A stretch of DNA of 64,000 nucleotides from NCBI RefSeq assembly GCF_015477355.1, contig NZ_JADLRJ010000006.1:248001-312000 (forward strand), given 5' to 3'. The position numbers and the translations under genes are program-made. This DNA is from Nocardia blacklockiae (GTDB taxonomy: Bacteria > Actinomycetota > Actinomycetes > Mycobacteriales > Mycobacteriaceae). The notes beneath the pieces are model-generated. The model ran no database searches. It was not told where the DNA came from and saw only the letters and a program-made list of their open reading frames with translations. This document shows, in pieces, positions 7,451-16,889 of this stretch (positions within the stretch are counted from its first letter, which is position 1; the number at the start of each line of letters is the position of its first letter).

Positions 7451-9629
7451 CCGTGCCGTCGGGGCCTATCTCGAGGCGGCGGGGTGGGTCGGCGGTGACC
7501 ACGATGGTGGCCAGGAGCGCGCGGCCGGGTGGTAAGGCGCGCACGGTGATTCGGCCCGTGGCCGTGTCGTCCAGGGCGGCGATCGCGGTGGCGGTCACCC
7601 GGTCGCGCACCTTGCCGGATGCCGCGTCGAGGCCGCCGTCGTCGAGCAGGGTGACGGTGACGCCGCGCTGCCGGGCGCGCTGGGCGGCCAGCTCCATGCC
7701 GGGCGTGGCGAAACCGGGGGCGCGCAGGCGATCTCGCAGCTGTGCCTCCAGCAGCGCGCACTCCTCGCGGTCGAGGTCGGTGAGCGGACGGCCGGTGGCG
7801 ATCAGTTCGAGCATGGGGCGTGCGGTGCGGTCCAGGTAGGCGAGTTGGCGGTGCCGCTCGCGGTCGTGCGCGGCGGTGCGCGCCGCCGCGCCCGCGCTCC
7901 CGGCGGCCTCCGCGCGGGCGCGATGGAACGAGTGCAGCGTCGGGCGCATGTACCACGCGAATCCCGTGACGGCCAGCACCGTTCCCGCGGTGACCGCGGA
8001 ACCGTCCACCGCCGCCGCGACTCCCGCGCCGGATGCGGCGAAACCCGCCGCGGCCGTGAGGAGCCCGATCCAGGCAGCTCCGACGCGACCCCGAATGCCC
8101 AGCAGCGCAAGCACATAGGAGTAGGCCATCAGAATCCAGGACGGGTGGTGGACCGGATGGTCGGGGGAGCCGAGCCTCGACGCGAGCACGGCCACCGGCC
8201 CGGCCGCGACGATCAGCGCGGTGGACGACCACGGCAGCGGGTCGTGGCGCGGGATCAGCACGGCCGCCCCGGCCACGCCGACCAGCCCGTATCCCGCGAG
8301 CGCCGCGACCGGGACGGCCCCGCCGGTCAGATAGCCCACCATCAGCATGGTGATCGCCAGTTCCACCACGACGAGCAGCGCGATGCCGGTGCCGCCGCGC
8401 AGGCTGAGCAGCGTGGGCGGTTGGCCCTCGCACGGTTCGGCGCGCAGCCACCGCAGGATCACGGTGGTGCCGCGGCCCGGGTGCGAGGCCACGACGGCGT
8501 CCCCGCCGGGCACGCGGCGCATCCGGTCGACGATGCTGTGCCGGATGCCCAGCCGGTCCGCGGACACCCGGCGCGGGTCGAAGCCCGCGCCGTCGTCGTC
8601 GATCCGGACGGTCGCGCCGTGCGCGTCGACCGTCGCCGAGACCGTGCGGGCCACCGCCTCGCGTCCGATCGTGGCGTGCCGCAGGCTGTTTCGGGCGGCC
8701 TCGCCGGTCGCGGCGCCGATGGCGGTGACCACGTCGCGCGGCAAGTCCCCGGCGTCCGCGGCCACCCACGACGCGACGGTGATGCCGGGGCTCACCTCGG
8801 TGGCCGCGGCCTGCCAGGACTCGAGCGCCGCGCGCGCGGCCACCTGCTCGCCGTCGGTGTGGTGGGCGCCGTCGTCGAGCTGGCGCAGCGTCCGGTCCGC
8901 CGCGCCGGGCAGCGCGGCGGGATCCATGCCGCGCGCTGCGTCGAGCAGGGTGGCGAGCACGTTGTCGTGGATCAGCCCGGCGAAGCGGGACCGCTCGCGG
9001 TCGGTGGCCTCGGCGGTCGCCGCCACCGCCGCCTGCCGCACCGCGGCCGCCGTCGCCGCGTCGAGCTGCGCGGCCGCCCGCACGATGCCGGCCGCCACGC
9101 ACGCGAAGAAGCCCTGCATCACCCACGTGCGGGTCAGGCTCTCCAGCACGCTGTGGATGCTCTGTCCTCCGGAGACGTAGAAATCCACCGCGACCGCAAC
9201 GGCCCCGGACGCCACCAGATGCAGCGGCCAGCCGCGCGGCCAGGCCAGCACGGCCGCCACCACCGCGGTCGCGACCAGCGGCGGAATCCAGGTGCCGGTG
9301 GGACCGAAGCAGCCGTACCGCCCCGCCGGGACCAAGGCCGCGATGCCCGACGGCACGGCGAGGGCCAGCAGGCCCGCGGTGACCCCGGTCGACCGCCCGG
9401 CCAGCGCCGCGGCGACCACCGTCGCCCCGGTCCCGACCAGCAGCGTCACCACCAGCGGCGTCCACCACGAACTGACCAGATGGGCCTGCTGGACGATGGT
9501 CGACCGATGGGTGAGGACCCACAGCACGGTGCCGACGCCGGCCGCCACGGCGACGGCCCGCCGCGCCCGCTCCTGGGCCTGCCCGGCCACGAACGCCGGG
9601 CCGGACCAGCGGATCGGTCTCACACGCAT
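7416..9629 (-). CDS. Double-length membrane sensor histidine kinase-like protein, orphan
   Basis: This protein of about 737 residues contains two successive membrane-plus-cytoplasmic halves. The first half has roughly five membrane segments, then a DHp-like helix with ERSRFAGLIHDNVLATLLD. A HATPase core follows with N-box EAARNSLRHA, G1 IDDDGAGFD, DRLGIRHSIVDRM and a GRGTTV lid. The second half has another set of about five membrane segments and a helical region (RQLAYLDRTARPMLELIATG), but its C-terminal domain lacks recognisable N and G boxes and looks degenerate. No response regulator is adjacent. GTG at 9674 and ATG at 9629 are both possible starts. I chose the ATG because MRVRPIRW leads directly into the first membrane region. 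Confidence 0.7.
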   Translation of the reverse strand: MRVRPIRWSGPAFVAGQAQERARRAVAVAAGVGTVLWVLTHRSTIVQQAHLVSSWWTPLVVTLLVGTGATVVAAALAGRSTGVTAGLLALAVPSGIAALVPAGRYGCFGPTGTWIPPLVATAVVAAVLAWPRGWPLHLVASGAVAVAVDFYVSGGQSIHSVLESLTRTWVMQGFFACVAAGIVRAAAQLDAATAAAVRQAAVAATAEATDRERSRFAGLIHDNVLATLLDAARGMDPAALPGAADRTLRQLDDGAHHTDGEQVAARAALESWQAAATEVSPGITVASWVAADAGDLPRDVVTAIGAATGEAARNSLRHATIGREAVARTVSATVDAHGATVRIDDDGAGFDPRRVSADRLGIRHSIVDRMRRVPGGDAVVASHPGRGTTVILRWLRAEPCEGQPPTLLSLRGGTGIALLVVVELAITMLMVGYLTGGAVPVAALAGYGLVGVAGAAVLIPRHDPLPWSSTALIVAAGPVAVLASRLGSPDHPVHHPSWILMAYSYVLALLGIRGRVGAAWIGLLTAAAGFAASGAGVAAAVDGSAVTAGTVLAVTGFAWYMRPTLHSFHRARAEAAGSAGAAARTAAHDRERHRQLAYLDRTARPMLELIATGRPLTDLDREECALLEAQLRDRLRAPGFATPGMELAAQRARQRGVTVTLLDDGGLDAASGKVRDRVTATAIAALDDTATGRITVRALPPGRALLATIVVTADPPRRLEIGPDGTVLPTPEHTALA

Positions 9630-9810
9630 CCACCCCCACTGCCGTCTCGTCGCCCGCGTCCGTCCGTCGCCCACCGGTGTCCGGAAGGCTCTCCGCCCCG
9701 CGGCGCACGCTCGAGCGGAGTGCCGTCAGCATAAACGGACCGAGCAGTTCGCAGAGTCGCGGTCGCCCGTCGGTATTCGCCGCGCCGAGCACGTGAGCGG
9801 GCGGTGCGGA

Positions 9811-9816
9811 TAGTCT
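9811..9816 (+). promoter_or_regulatory. TAGTCT -10 box of map, leaderless arrangement
   Basis: TAGTCT ends seven bases before the ATG at 9824, so transcription should begin at or next to the start codon. No clear -35 is visible. Confidence 0.5.
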
Positions 9817-9823
9817 GGACAGC

Positions 9824-10687
9824 ATGTCTGTCCGCACTCGCCAGCCGCTCGTCCCCGGAACCCAGTCGCCGATCCGTGAGGTCCCGCGCTCCATCGAGCG
9901 CCCCGAGTACGCGTGGAAGAAGACCGCCAACGAGGGCCGCGAGCCGTGGGTGCAGACACCCGAGACGATCGAGAAGATGCGGCTGGCCGGCAAGCTCGCC
10001 GCGCAGGCGCTCGAGGAGGCGGGTAAGGCGGTCGCGCCCGGCGTCACCACCGACGAGCTGGACCGCATCGTGCACGAGTACCTGTGCGACCACGGCGCCT
10101 ACCCGTCGACGCTGGGCTACAAGGGTTTCCCGAAGTCGTGCTGCACCTCGCTGAACGAGGTGATCTGCCACGGCATCCCCGACTCGACGGTGATCGAGGA
10201 CGGCGACATCGTCAATATCGATGTCACCGCCTACATCGGCGGCGTGCACGGCGACACCAACGCGACCTTCCTCGCGGGCGACGTGGACGAGGAGGCGCGG
10301 CTGCTGGTGGAGCGCACCCGCGAGGCCACCATGCGGGCCATCAAGGCGGTGCGGCCGGGCCGGGCGCTGAACGTGATCGGCCGCGTCATCGAGGCCTACG
10401 CCAACCGCTTCGGCTACGGCGTGGTGCGCGACTTCACCGGCCACGGCGTCGGTCCCACCTTCCACAGCGGCCTGGTCATCCTGCACTACGACCAGCCGGC
10501 GGTCGAGTCGGTGATCGAGCCCGGCATGACCTTCACCATCGAGCCGATGATCAACCTCGGCGGCATCGACTACGAGATCTGGAACGACGGCTGGACCGTG
10601 GTCACCAAGGACCGCAAGTGGACCGCCCAGTTCGAGCACACCCTGGTCGTGACCGATGAGGGCGCCGAGATCCTGACCCTGCCGTGA
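9824..10687 (+). CDS. map: Type I methionine aminopeptidase with N-terminal extension
   Basis: This 287-residue enzyme removes the initiator methionine from nascent proteins. All five metal ligands of the pita-bread fold can be read: Asp in [11 protein letters not shown], Asp in [10 protein letters not shown], His in GHGVGPTFH, Glu in FTIEPM and Glu in QFEHTLVVT. The first 40 residues (Pro/Arg-rich, [17 protein letters not shown]) form the linker-like extension typical of the actinobacterial type Ic enzyme (MapB of M. tuberculosis). It is divergent from the kinase gene, followed after 34 bases by cobQ, and appears leaderless. Confidence 0.95.
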   Translation: MSVRTRQPLVPGTQSPIREVPRSIERPEYAWKKTANEGREPWVQTPETIEKMRLAGKLAAQALEEAGKAVAPGVTTDELDRIVHEYLCDHGAYPSTLGYKGFPKSCCTSLNEVICHGIPDSTVIEDGDIVNIDVTAYIGGVHGDTNATFLAGDVDEEARLLVERTREATMRAIKAVRPGRALNVIGRVIEAYANRFGYGVVRDFTGHGVGPTFHSGLVILHYDQPAVESVIEPGMTFTIEPMINLGGIDYEIWNDGWTVVTKDRKWTAQFEHTLVVTDEGAEILTLP

Positions 10688-10721
10688 CTCGCGGGTCCGG
10701 CGTTCCGGCGCGGGCGCCGCG

Positions 10722-12260
10722 GTGAAGGGCGCGCTGCTCGTCGCCGGGACGACCTCGGACGCGGGGAAAAGTGTTGTGGTGGCGGGGATCTGCCGGATGC
10801 TGGCGCGGCGGGGCGTGCGGGTGGCGCCGTTCAAGGCGCAGAACATGTCCAACAACTCGGTGGTGACCCTCGACGGCGGGGAGATCGGCCGGGCGCAGGC
10901 GCTGCAGGCGCGGGCCTGCGGGCTGGAGCCGAGCGTGCGGTTCAACCCGGTGCTGCTCAAGCCCGGCAGCGACCGGCGATCCCAGTTGGTCGTGCGGGGC
11001 AAGGCGGTCGACACCGTGGGCGCCGCCGACTATTTCCGGCACCGGCAGCGGCTGAGTGGGGTCGTGGCCGACGAATTGGCCGCGCTGCGAGCGGAATTCG
11101 ACGTGGTGATCTGTGAGGGGGCCGGTTCGCCCGCCGAGATCAACCTGCGCGCCACCGATCTGGCCAACATGGGGCTGGCGCGTGCCGCGCGGCTGCCGGT
11201 CCTGCTGGTCGGCGACATCGACCGCGGCGGGGTGCTGGCCCACCTGTTCGGCACCGTCGCGATCCTGGAACCCGAAGACCAGCAACTGATCTCGGGATTC
11301 GTGGTGAACAAGTTCCGCGGCGACGTCGATCTGCTGCGGCCGGGACTGGATCGGCTGGCCGCGCTCACCGGCCGCCCGACCCTGGGCGTGCTGCCCTTCG
11401 CCGAGGATCTCTGGATCGACGCCGAGGACTCGCTCGGCACCGTCGCCGACGCCCCGGTCGGCCGCCCGCGGCCGCCGGTGGGCGCCGACTGGCTCACCGT
11501 GGCCGCCGTCCGGCTGCCCCGCATCTCCAACTCCACCGATGTCGAGGCCCTGGCGTGCGAGCCGGGCGTCGCGGTGCGCTGGGCGAGTGACCCGTCCCGC
11601 CTGGCCGACGCCGACCTGGTGGTGCTGCCCGGCAGCAAGTCCACCGTGAGCGACCTGGAATGGTTGCGCCGCACCGGAATCGCCGACGCGCTGGTGGCTC
11701 GCGCCCGAGCGGGCCGCCCGATCCTCGGCATCTGCGGCGGCTACCAGATGCTGGGCCGCCGCATCCTCGACGACGTGGAGTCCGCGGCGGGCGAGGTCCC
11801 CGGCCTCGGCCTGCTGGACCTGGAGATCGAGTTCGCGTCCCCGAAAGTCCTGTGCCGCACCACCGCCCACGCGCCTGCCGATACCGCGCCGGAGGGGCGG
11901 ATTGCGGTGCGGGGCTATGAGATTCACCACGGTCGCGTGCGGCGCAACGGTGACGCCGCGTGGCTGGAGCTTACCGACGGGCGCGGCGAGGGGAGTGTGC
12001 GCGGGGCGGTGTGGGGCACGCATCTGCACGGGCTGCTCGAGTCCGACGAGTTCCGCCGGGCCTGGCTGCGTACGGTCGCGCGCCACGCGGGCCGGACAGG
12101 TTTCGTTGTGGCGCAGGACGTCTCGGTGGCGGAGGTGCGGGCCGAGCAGCTCGATCTGCTGGCCGACCTGATCGAGAAGCACCTCGATCTCGACCACCTC
12201 GAACGCCTGCTCGCCTCGGGCGCGCCACCGGGTCTGCCGACCCTCACCGTCGGACACTGA
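10722..12260 (+). CDS. cobQ: Cobyric acid synthase
   Basis: This 512-residue glutamine-dependent amidotransferase amidates the b, d, e and g side chains of adenosylcobyrinic a,c-diamide in cobalamin synthesis. The N-terminal dethiobiotin-synthetase-like domain starts with [21 protein letters not shown] and contains the family-typical [10 protein letters not shown]. The C-terminal class I glutaminase domain has the nucleophile in [12 protein letters not shown] and a catalytic-type histidine in [10 protein letters not shown]. The GTG start lies 34 bases after map, so the two may be cotranscribed. The rest of the cobalamin genes in this window begin at 18.2 kb, so this one is detached from them. 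Confidence 0.93.
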   Translation: MKGALLVAGTTSDAGKSVVVAGICRMLARRGVRVAPFKAQNMSNNSVVTLDGGEIGRAQALQARACGLEPSVRFNPVLLKPGSDRRSQLVVRGKAVDTVGAADYFRHRQRLSGVVADELAALRAEFDVVICEGAGSPAEINLRATDLANMGLARAARLPVLLVGDIDRGGVLAHLFGTVAILEPEDQQLISGFVVNKFRGDVDLLRPGLDRLAALTGRPTLGVLPFAEDLWIDAEDSLGTVADAPVGRPRPPVGADWLTVAAVRLPRISNSTDVEALACEPGVAVRWASDPSRLADADLVVLPGSKSTVSDLEWLRRTGIADALVARARAGRPILGICGGYQMLGRRILDDVESAAGEVPGLGLLDLEIEFASPKVLCRTTAHAPADTAPEGRIAVRGYEIHHGRVRRNGDAAWLELTDGRGEGSVRGAVWGTHLHGLLESDEFRRAWLRTVARHAGRTGFVVAQDVSVAEVRAEQLDLLADLIEKHLDLDHLERLLASGAPPGLPTLTVGH

Positions 12261-12334
12261 ACCCGCGCGGGCAACCTCGTTCCGAACGCAAGCGGGGTGG
12301 CCAGCAACACGCGGTCGGGAGCCGCGACGACGTG

Positions 12335-12340
12335 TAGCGT
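12335..12340 (+). promoter_or_regulatory. TAGCGT -10 box of the small alpha/beta-fold gene
   Basis: TAGCGT ends eight bases before the ATG at 12349, consistent with a leaderless transcript. No clear -35 is visible. Confidence 0.4.
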
Positions 12341-12348
12341 GAGTCGGC

Positions 12349-12912
12349 ATGGAAACTCGGCGGATCGCGGTCGAGAACCGCGCGTGGACCGTGCGAGTCG
12401 ATGGACCGCAATCACGGCACACCGTACTGCTGCTGCCCGACGCGGGTGACCCGATCGACGTGTACGACCGGGTGTGCGCCCGCCTGCACACCTCCGACCT
12501 GCGCACCATCGCGGTCGAATCACTCGACGACCTGGACCGGACCGGCGTCTACGCCATCCTCGACGACCTGGGTGTGCCGTGGGCCAACCTGGTCGGCGTC
12601 GGTGCGGGCGCCGCGCTGGCCTGGCAGCTCTCGGCCCGCGGCTTCGGTCGTTTCATCGGCCTCGTCGCCGCCGGGCGGGCGCATCCGGCCGTGGCCGGCG
12701 CGGACGGCAAACCCGCCGACCCCGCCTGCCCGGCCGTCGAGCTACCGACCACCGTGATCGCCACCAAAGACCTGCCGCGCTCGGCGGCCGACGCCAGCGG
12801 GCGGCACGTGTTCGGCGAGTTCCGGGTCACGCAGGTCGACGTCGCGCACGTCGCCACCGAGGCCGACCAGGAACTGGCGACCGAGATCGTGCTGCGCAGC
12901 GGCCTTTGGTGA
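12349..12912 (+). CDS. Small alpha/beta-hydrolase-fold protein without nucleophile serine
   Basis: This 187-residue protein has the core of an alpha/beta hydrolase: an HTVLLLPDAGD strand-turn near residues 21-31, and a nucleophile-elbow position reading NLVGVGAGAALAW around residues 79-90. There the usual G-x-S-x-G is G-V-G-A-G, so the catalytic serine is missing. It is shorter than typical hydrolases (about 260-300 residues), lacking most of the lid. It ends three bases before the convergent stop of the next hydrolase. It may be a non-catalytic binding or regulatory fold, or use another chemistry. Its cellular role is unknown. Confidence 0.65.
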   Translation: METRRIAVENRAWTVRVDGPQSRHTVLLLPDAGDPIDVYDRVCARLHTSDLRTIAVESLDDLDRTGVYAILDDLGVPWANLVGVGAGAALAWQLSARGFGRFIGLVAAGRAHPAVAGADGKPADPACPAVELPTTVIATKDLPRSAADASGRHVFGEFRVTQVDVAHVATEADQELATEIVLRSGLW

Positions 12913-12915
12913 GGT

Positions 12916-13944
12916 TCAGTCGCGCTTCGCGGTGAACTCGGCCAGCCACCCCAGCCACGCGTCCAGCTCCTCGAACGCGACCGCCCGCACCGGCGCCGAC
13001 GACAGGAACACGTCGTGGCGGGCGCCCTCGATCGGCACCACGTTGGTGCGGTCGCCCAGGCAGCCCGACCACCGCTGGATCTGGCGCACGTCGAGCACGG
13101 TGTCGGCGACGTCGGCCGCCGGCCCGTACTTGCGCATGAACTTGGTCACCTTGGACCGCAGGATCAGCGCCGGCACCCCGATGTCGAGACCGCGCTGCAG
13201 CCGGGCGTGCCCCTGCCGGATGGCGCGCAGCCAGCCCAGGTGCACGGGGAAACCGGTCAGCGGCTTCCAGTCCAGGTCGTAGTCCCATTCGCCGGACACG
13301 CTGTGGTGCAGGCTGTCGCCGTAGGTGCTCAGCTCGGCGCCGGGCAGCTTGGTCATGGCACGCAGCCGGCCGATCCCGTTGATCACCGCCGTGCCGACCG
13401 TGCGGTAGTACGCCGGGCCCTGCAGATCGAACCACGGGCTGTTCAGCACCAGGCCGGTAATGCCCTGTGCCGCAACACCTCCGGACTTCTCCAGCCGATC
13501 CAGCCACAGCGGCAGCACCAGCCCGCCGGTGGAGTGCGCCATCAGCAGCGCCGGCAGCCCGGTCTCCGCCCGGACGATGCGCAGCGCCTCGTTCAGCTCC
13601 GCGTCGTAGAGCGACAGGTCGCTGACGTAGTGCGCGGTCTGCCCCGGCCGCCGGGACCGGCCGCACTTGCGCAGATCCAGCGCGTAGAAGCGGTAACCCT
13701 GGGCGGCCATGTGCTCGGCCAGGTGCTTCTGGAAGAAGTAGTCGGTGAAGCCGTGCACGTAGAGCACGGTGCCGGTGGCGGTCTCGCGGTCACCGGCGGT
13801 GTAGCGAACCAGGGTGGCCTCGACGGTTCCCTCGCCGTCCGGGTCGGGGCCCAGCGGGAGGGTCAGCTGCTCGTAATCCTCGCCCAGCACATCGGCCTGC
13901 CAGGCGGCGGCGCGCGTGGCCGCGACGGGGGTTTCGTTCGTCAC
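12916..13944 (-). CDS. Alpha/beta hydrolase, lysophospholipase/monoacylglycerol-lipase-like
   Basis: This is a 342-residue serine hydrolase of the Hydrolase_4 (S33-like) group. It has the oxyanion-hole strand GTVLYVHGFTDY, LDLRKCGRS, the nucleophile elbow LLMAHSTGG, the acid-bearing region near ILRSKVTKF, and the catalytic histidine in IEGARHDVF. No signal peptide is seen, so it is probably cytoplasmic and acts on lipid esters. The GTG start at 13944 is supported by TATCGT six bases upstream (leaderless). A GTG at 13998 would add 18 residues with poor conservation features. Its position beside mqo matches the hydrolase Rv2854 of M. tuberculosis as I recall it. Confidence 0.8.
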   Translation of the reverse strand: MTNETPVAATRAAAWQADVLGEDYEQLTLPLGPDPDGEGTVEATLVRYTAGDRETATGTVLYVHGFTDYFFQKHLAEHMAAQGYRFYALDLRKCGRSRRPGQTAHYVSDLSLYDAELNEALRIVRAETGLPALLMAHSTGGLVLPLWLDRLEKSGGVAAQGITGLVLNSPWFDLQGPAYYRTVGTAVINGIGRLRAMTKLPGAELSTYGDSLHHSVSGEWDYDLDWKPLTGFPVHLGWLRAIRQGHARLQRGLDIGVPALILRSKVTKFMRKYGPAADVADTVLDVRQIQRWSGCLGDRTNVVPIEGARHDVFLSSAPVRAVAFEELDAWLGWLAEFTAKRD

Positions 13945-14121
13945 AGCTCCACGATATTCGACCCGCTCATCGATGTCGGCGCGAGGGAAGTCGGTCACAC
14001 CTCGGGTTGAGGTTTACGGAAACGGGCATGGTGAGGGGCAGAATCAGGTTGAAGTGAACGGCGGGTAACCTTCCCGCTGAAGTTGCTGACCCGCTCGCAG
14101 GACAAGGAAGTCGATCTACCC

Positions 14122-15651
14122 GTGCCGAACGCTGCGATGACTGAAAAGACCGATGTAGTCCTCATCGGTGCCGGCATCATGAGTGCCACCCTCGGGGCCC
14201 TGCTACGTCAGTTGCAGCCCGACTGGTCGATCACCATGTTCGAGCGGACCGACGCCGCCGCTCCGGAGAGCAGTGACCCGTGGAACAACGCGGGCACCGG
14301 TCATTCGGCGCTGTGCGAGCTGAACTACAGCCCGCAACTGGCCGACGGTTCGGTCGACGTGTCCAAGGCCGTGGACATCAACGAGCGGTTCCAGGTGTCG
14401 CGGCAGTTCTGGGCGCACGCGGTGGAGACCGGGGTGCTGGGCGACCCGTCGGAGTTCATCAACCCGATCCCGCACGTCAGCTTCGTGCACGGCGCCGACA
14501 ACGTCGACTACCTGCGCAAGCGGTACGAGGCGCTGGCGCGGCACCCGCTGTTCGAGGGCATGGAGTACATCGACGCGCCCGACGAGTTCGCGCGCCGGCT
14601 GCCGCTGATGGCCAAGGGCCGCGACTACTCCGACCCGATCGCCCTGAACTGGAGTGACCGCGGCACCGACATCGACTTCGGCTCGCTGACCAAGCAGCTG
14701 CTGGCCTATCTCGGCGGGAGCGGCGTCGAGATCGCCTTCGGCAGCCAGGTCAAGAACCTGGACAAGCAGTCCGACGGCAGCTGGAACGTGCGGATCCGCA
14801 ACGTCCGCACCGGCGGAAACCGTACGGTGAACGCCAAATTCGTCTTCGTCGGCGCGGGCGGGTACGCGCTGCCGCTGCTGCAGAAGTCGGGCATCTCGGA
14901 GATCAAGGGCTTCGCCGGGTTCCCCGTCAGCGGCCAGTTCCTGCGGTGCACCAACCCCGCGCTGATCGACCAGCACCACGCCAAGGTGTACGGCAAGGCC
15001 GCGGTGGGCGCGCCGCCGATGTCGGTGCCGCACTTGGACACTCGCGTGATCCGCGGCAACGCCGGGCTGCTGTTCGGCCCCTACGCGGGCTGGACGCCGA
15101 AGTTTCTCAAGGACGGCAAGCTCACCGACCTGTTCAAGTCGGTGCGCGCGGGCAACGTCACCCCGATGCTCGGCGTCGGCGTCACCGAGCTGGGTCTGGT
15201 CAAGTACCTGGTCAGCGAGCTGCTGAAGTCACCGGCGGGCAAGGTGAACACGATGGAGGAGTTCATCCCGCGCGCCGACGGCCACGACTGGGAGCTGATC
15301 ACCGCCGGCCAGCGCGTACAGATCATCCGCCGCAAGGGGATCGGCGGCGTGCTCGAGCTGGGCACCGCGGTGATCGCGGCCGCCGACGGTTCGGTCGCCG
15401 GTCTGCTCGGGGCCTCGCCGGGCGCCTCCACCTGCGTCAGCGCCATGCTGGACGTGCTGCAGCGATGCTTCCCCACCGAGTACGCCGAGTGGACGCCGAA
15501 GCTGAAGGAGATGGTGCCCTCGCTGGGCGTCAAGCTGTCGGAGAACCAGGGGCTGTATCACGAGGTGTGGGACTGGTCGACCAAGGTGCTGCGGCTGGAA
15601 CGGCCCGAGGCCGGCAACACGCCGGTACCGGCCGGGGTCGCGCAGAACTGA
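14122..15651 (+). CDS. mqo: Malate:quinone oxidoreductase
   Basis: This is a 509-residue FAD enzyme that oxidises malate to oxaloacetate at the membrane and passes electrons to menaquinone, bypassing soluble malate dehydrogenase. The dinucleotide motif [15 protein letters not shown] begins at about residue 12. Family-typical segments include [29 protein letters not shown] and LGASPGAST near the C-terminus. The GTG start (VPNAAMTEK) is preceded by AAGGAAG at about 14105. An ATG five codons later is a second possibility. The length fits the roughly 490-500 residue family. The GNAT gene follows after 21 bases. Confidence 0.95.
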   Translation: MPNAAMTEKTDVVLIGAGIMSATLGALLRQLQPDWSITMFERTDAAAPESSDPWNNAGTGHSALCELNYSPQLADGSVDVSKAVDINERFQVSRQFWAHAVETGVLGDPSEFINPIPHVSFVHGADNVDYLRKRYEALARHPLFEGMEYIDAPDEFARRLPLMAKGRDYSDPIALNWSDRGTDIDFGSLTKQLLAYLGGSGVEIAFGSQVKNLDKQSDGSWNVRIRNVRTGGNRTVNAKFVFVGAGGYALPLLQKSGISEIKGFAGFPVSGQFLRCTNPALIDQHHAKVYGKAAVGAPPMSVPHLDTRVIRGNAGLLFGPYAGWTPKFLKDGKLTDLFKSVRAGNVTPMLGVGVTELGLVKYLVSELLKSPAGKVNTMEEFIPRADGHDWELITAGQRVQIIRRKGIGGVLELGTAVIAAADGSVAGLLGASPGASTCVSAMLDVLQRCFPTEYAEWTPKLKEMVPSLGVKLSENQGLYHEVWDWSTKVLRLERPEAGNTPVPAGVAQN

Positions 15652-15672
15652 TCCATGTGATAGCAAGACGCG

Positions 15673-16122
15673 ATGATGTCAACGGTTGCTCTCAAACGGT
15701 CGTGGGCCGCGGATCTCGACACCGCGACCCTGTACAAGCTGTTGCAGCTTCGCGTCGCGGTGTTCGTCGTCGAGCAGAAGTGCGCCTACCCGGAACTGGA
15801 CGGCCTCGACCTGCTGCCCGAGACACGGCACCTCTGGCTCGACGACGAGGGTGAGATCATCAGCACCCTGCGGCTGCTGGAGGAGCACGCGGACGGCGTG
15901 AAGTCGTTCCGCATCGGGCGGCTGTGCACCACGCCGTCGGCCCGCGGGCACGGCTACACCACCCGCCTGCTGCAGGCCGCGCTCGCCGAAACCGGTTCGG
16001 CCACAGTGCGTCTGAACGCGCAGACCTATCTGGTCGACATGTACACCAAGCACGGGTTCAAGCCCGACGGCGCGGAGTACATCGAGGACGGCATCCCGCA
16101 CGTGCCGATGCGCCGGGGTTGA
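15673..16122 (+). CDS. GNAT-family N-acetyltransferase (ElaA-like)
   Basis: This is a 149-residue acetyltransferase. The ElaA-type N-terminus LYKLLQLRVAVFVVEQ with CAYPELDGLD is followed by an acetyl-CoA-binding strand-helix RIGRLCTTPSARGHGYTTRLL containing the G-x-G-x motif. MYTKHGFKPDG closes the domain. The acceptor substrate is unknown. The gene follows mqo by 21 bases and ends at a strong intrinsic terminator, so mqo and this gene probably form one transcript. A second ATG three bases into the reading frame is equally possible as the start. Confidence 0.88.
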   Translation: MMSTVALKRSWAADLDTATLYKLLQLRVAVFVVEQKCAYPELDGLDLLPETRHLWLDDEGEIISTLRLLEEHADGVKSFRIGRLCTTPSARGHGYTTRLLQAALAETGSATVRLNAQTYLVDMYTKHGFKPDGAEYIEDGIPHVPMRRG

Positions 16123-16129
16123 GACACCG

Positions 16130-16167
16130 AAGTCCCGCAGCCGAGAAGGGCTGCGGGACTTCTTTTT
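16130..16167 (+). terminator. Rho-independent terminator after mqo-GNAT
   Basis: A 13-bp perfect stem (AAGTCCCGCAGCC at 16130-16142, its complement at 16149-16161) encloses a GAGAAG loop. It runs straight into a T-tract at about 16161-16167. This is the clearest intrinsic terminator of the window. Confidence 0.92.
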
Positions 16168-16203
16168 TCGGGGCTGCCCAGTCGTCGGGACGGGGCGCGG
16201 TGG

Positions 16204-16824
16204 TCAGGCTGCGGTGACGGCGAAGAAGGCGCGGGTGTGCGCCGGCCGCTCGATCTCGTCGACCACGGCGCGGGCGAAGTCCGGGTAGGTGATGCGCTGG
16301 TCGAAGTCGGCCGGTGCGACCCGGTAGCGGCCCACGGGGTCGCCGGTGTGGTCGAAGTCGCCGGACGGGGCCACGACGGTCCAGTCGATCGCGGTGTCGG
16401 CCGAGCGCAGCGCGTCGGTTCCGGCGCCGTGCCCGAGCAGGAAGTCGCGGTGCTCGGCGGGGAGTTCGACGGCGTCGCGCAGCAGGACGCCGGTTGCGGT
16501 CGGCAGGCTGGTGGCGAGGCCGATCGCGACCAGGCGGGGGACGCCCGCGGTCGCGAGGCCGGTGAGCAGGGCGCGGACGGCCGCGGGGAAGAACTCGGCG
16601 GCCGGGGTGTCCAGGGTGGCGGCGGCGTGCACGGCGACGTCGTGCCCCGCGGCGAGTTCGGCGATGCGGGCGGCGTCGGTGACGTCGCCGGTCGCCGCGT
16701 CGAGGTCGGGGTGCTTGGCGGCGTCGCGCACCACCAGGGTGACGGCGTGGCCGCGGGACCGTGCCTCCGCCGCGATGGTCCGGCCCGCGCGACCGCCTGC
16801 TCCGAAAACGATGATCTTTGCCAT
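16204..16824 (-). CDS. NAD(P)-binding oxidoreductase (atypical SDR, NmrA/YwnB-like)
   Basis: This 206-residue Rossmann protein starts with MAKIIVFGAGGRAGRTIAAEA, a G-x-x-G-x-x-G NADP motif. Later parts include GDVTDAARIAELAAGHDVAVHAA and VVAPSGDFDHTG. Proteins of this type act as small NAD(P)H reductases or redox sensors, and the substrate is unknown. A leaderless start at 16824 is supported by TACCGT seven bases upstream. It is divergent from an HxlR-type regulator with only 65 bases between them, a common pairing in which HxlR controls the reductase. Confidence 0.8.
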   Translation of the reverse strand: MAKIIVFGAGGRAGRTIAAEARSRGHAVTLVVRDAAKHPDLDAATGDVTDAARIAELAAGHDVAVHAAATLDTPAAEFFPAAVRALLTGLATAGVPRLVAIGLATSLPTATGVLLRDAVELPAEHRDFLLGHGAGTDALRSADTAIDWTVVAPSGDFDHTGDPVGRYRVAPADFDQRITYPDFARAVVDEIERPAHTRAFFAVTAA

Positions 16825-16889
16825 GGCGGCGACGGTAGCGGGGACCATGGTTACCACCGGGATACCTCGCGGCTCGCTAGGCTGGGGCG
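16825..16889. promoter_or_regulatory. Shared divergent promoter region with ACCATGGT palindrome
   Basis: Two leaderless-type -10 boxes face away from each other: TACCGT (minus strand, 16837-16832) for the reductase and TAGGCT (16878-16883) for the HxlR gene. The palindrome ACCATGGT (16844-16851) sits between them and is a candidate HxlR operator, though its flanks are only partly symmetric. Confidence 0.45.

Noticed and set aside
10688-10721. Cobalamin riboswitch before cobQ or cobO
   Set aside because: The gaps (34 and 91 bases) are too short for the element, and no conserved B12-box words are visible.
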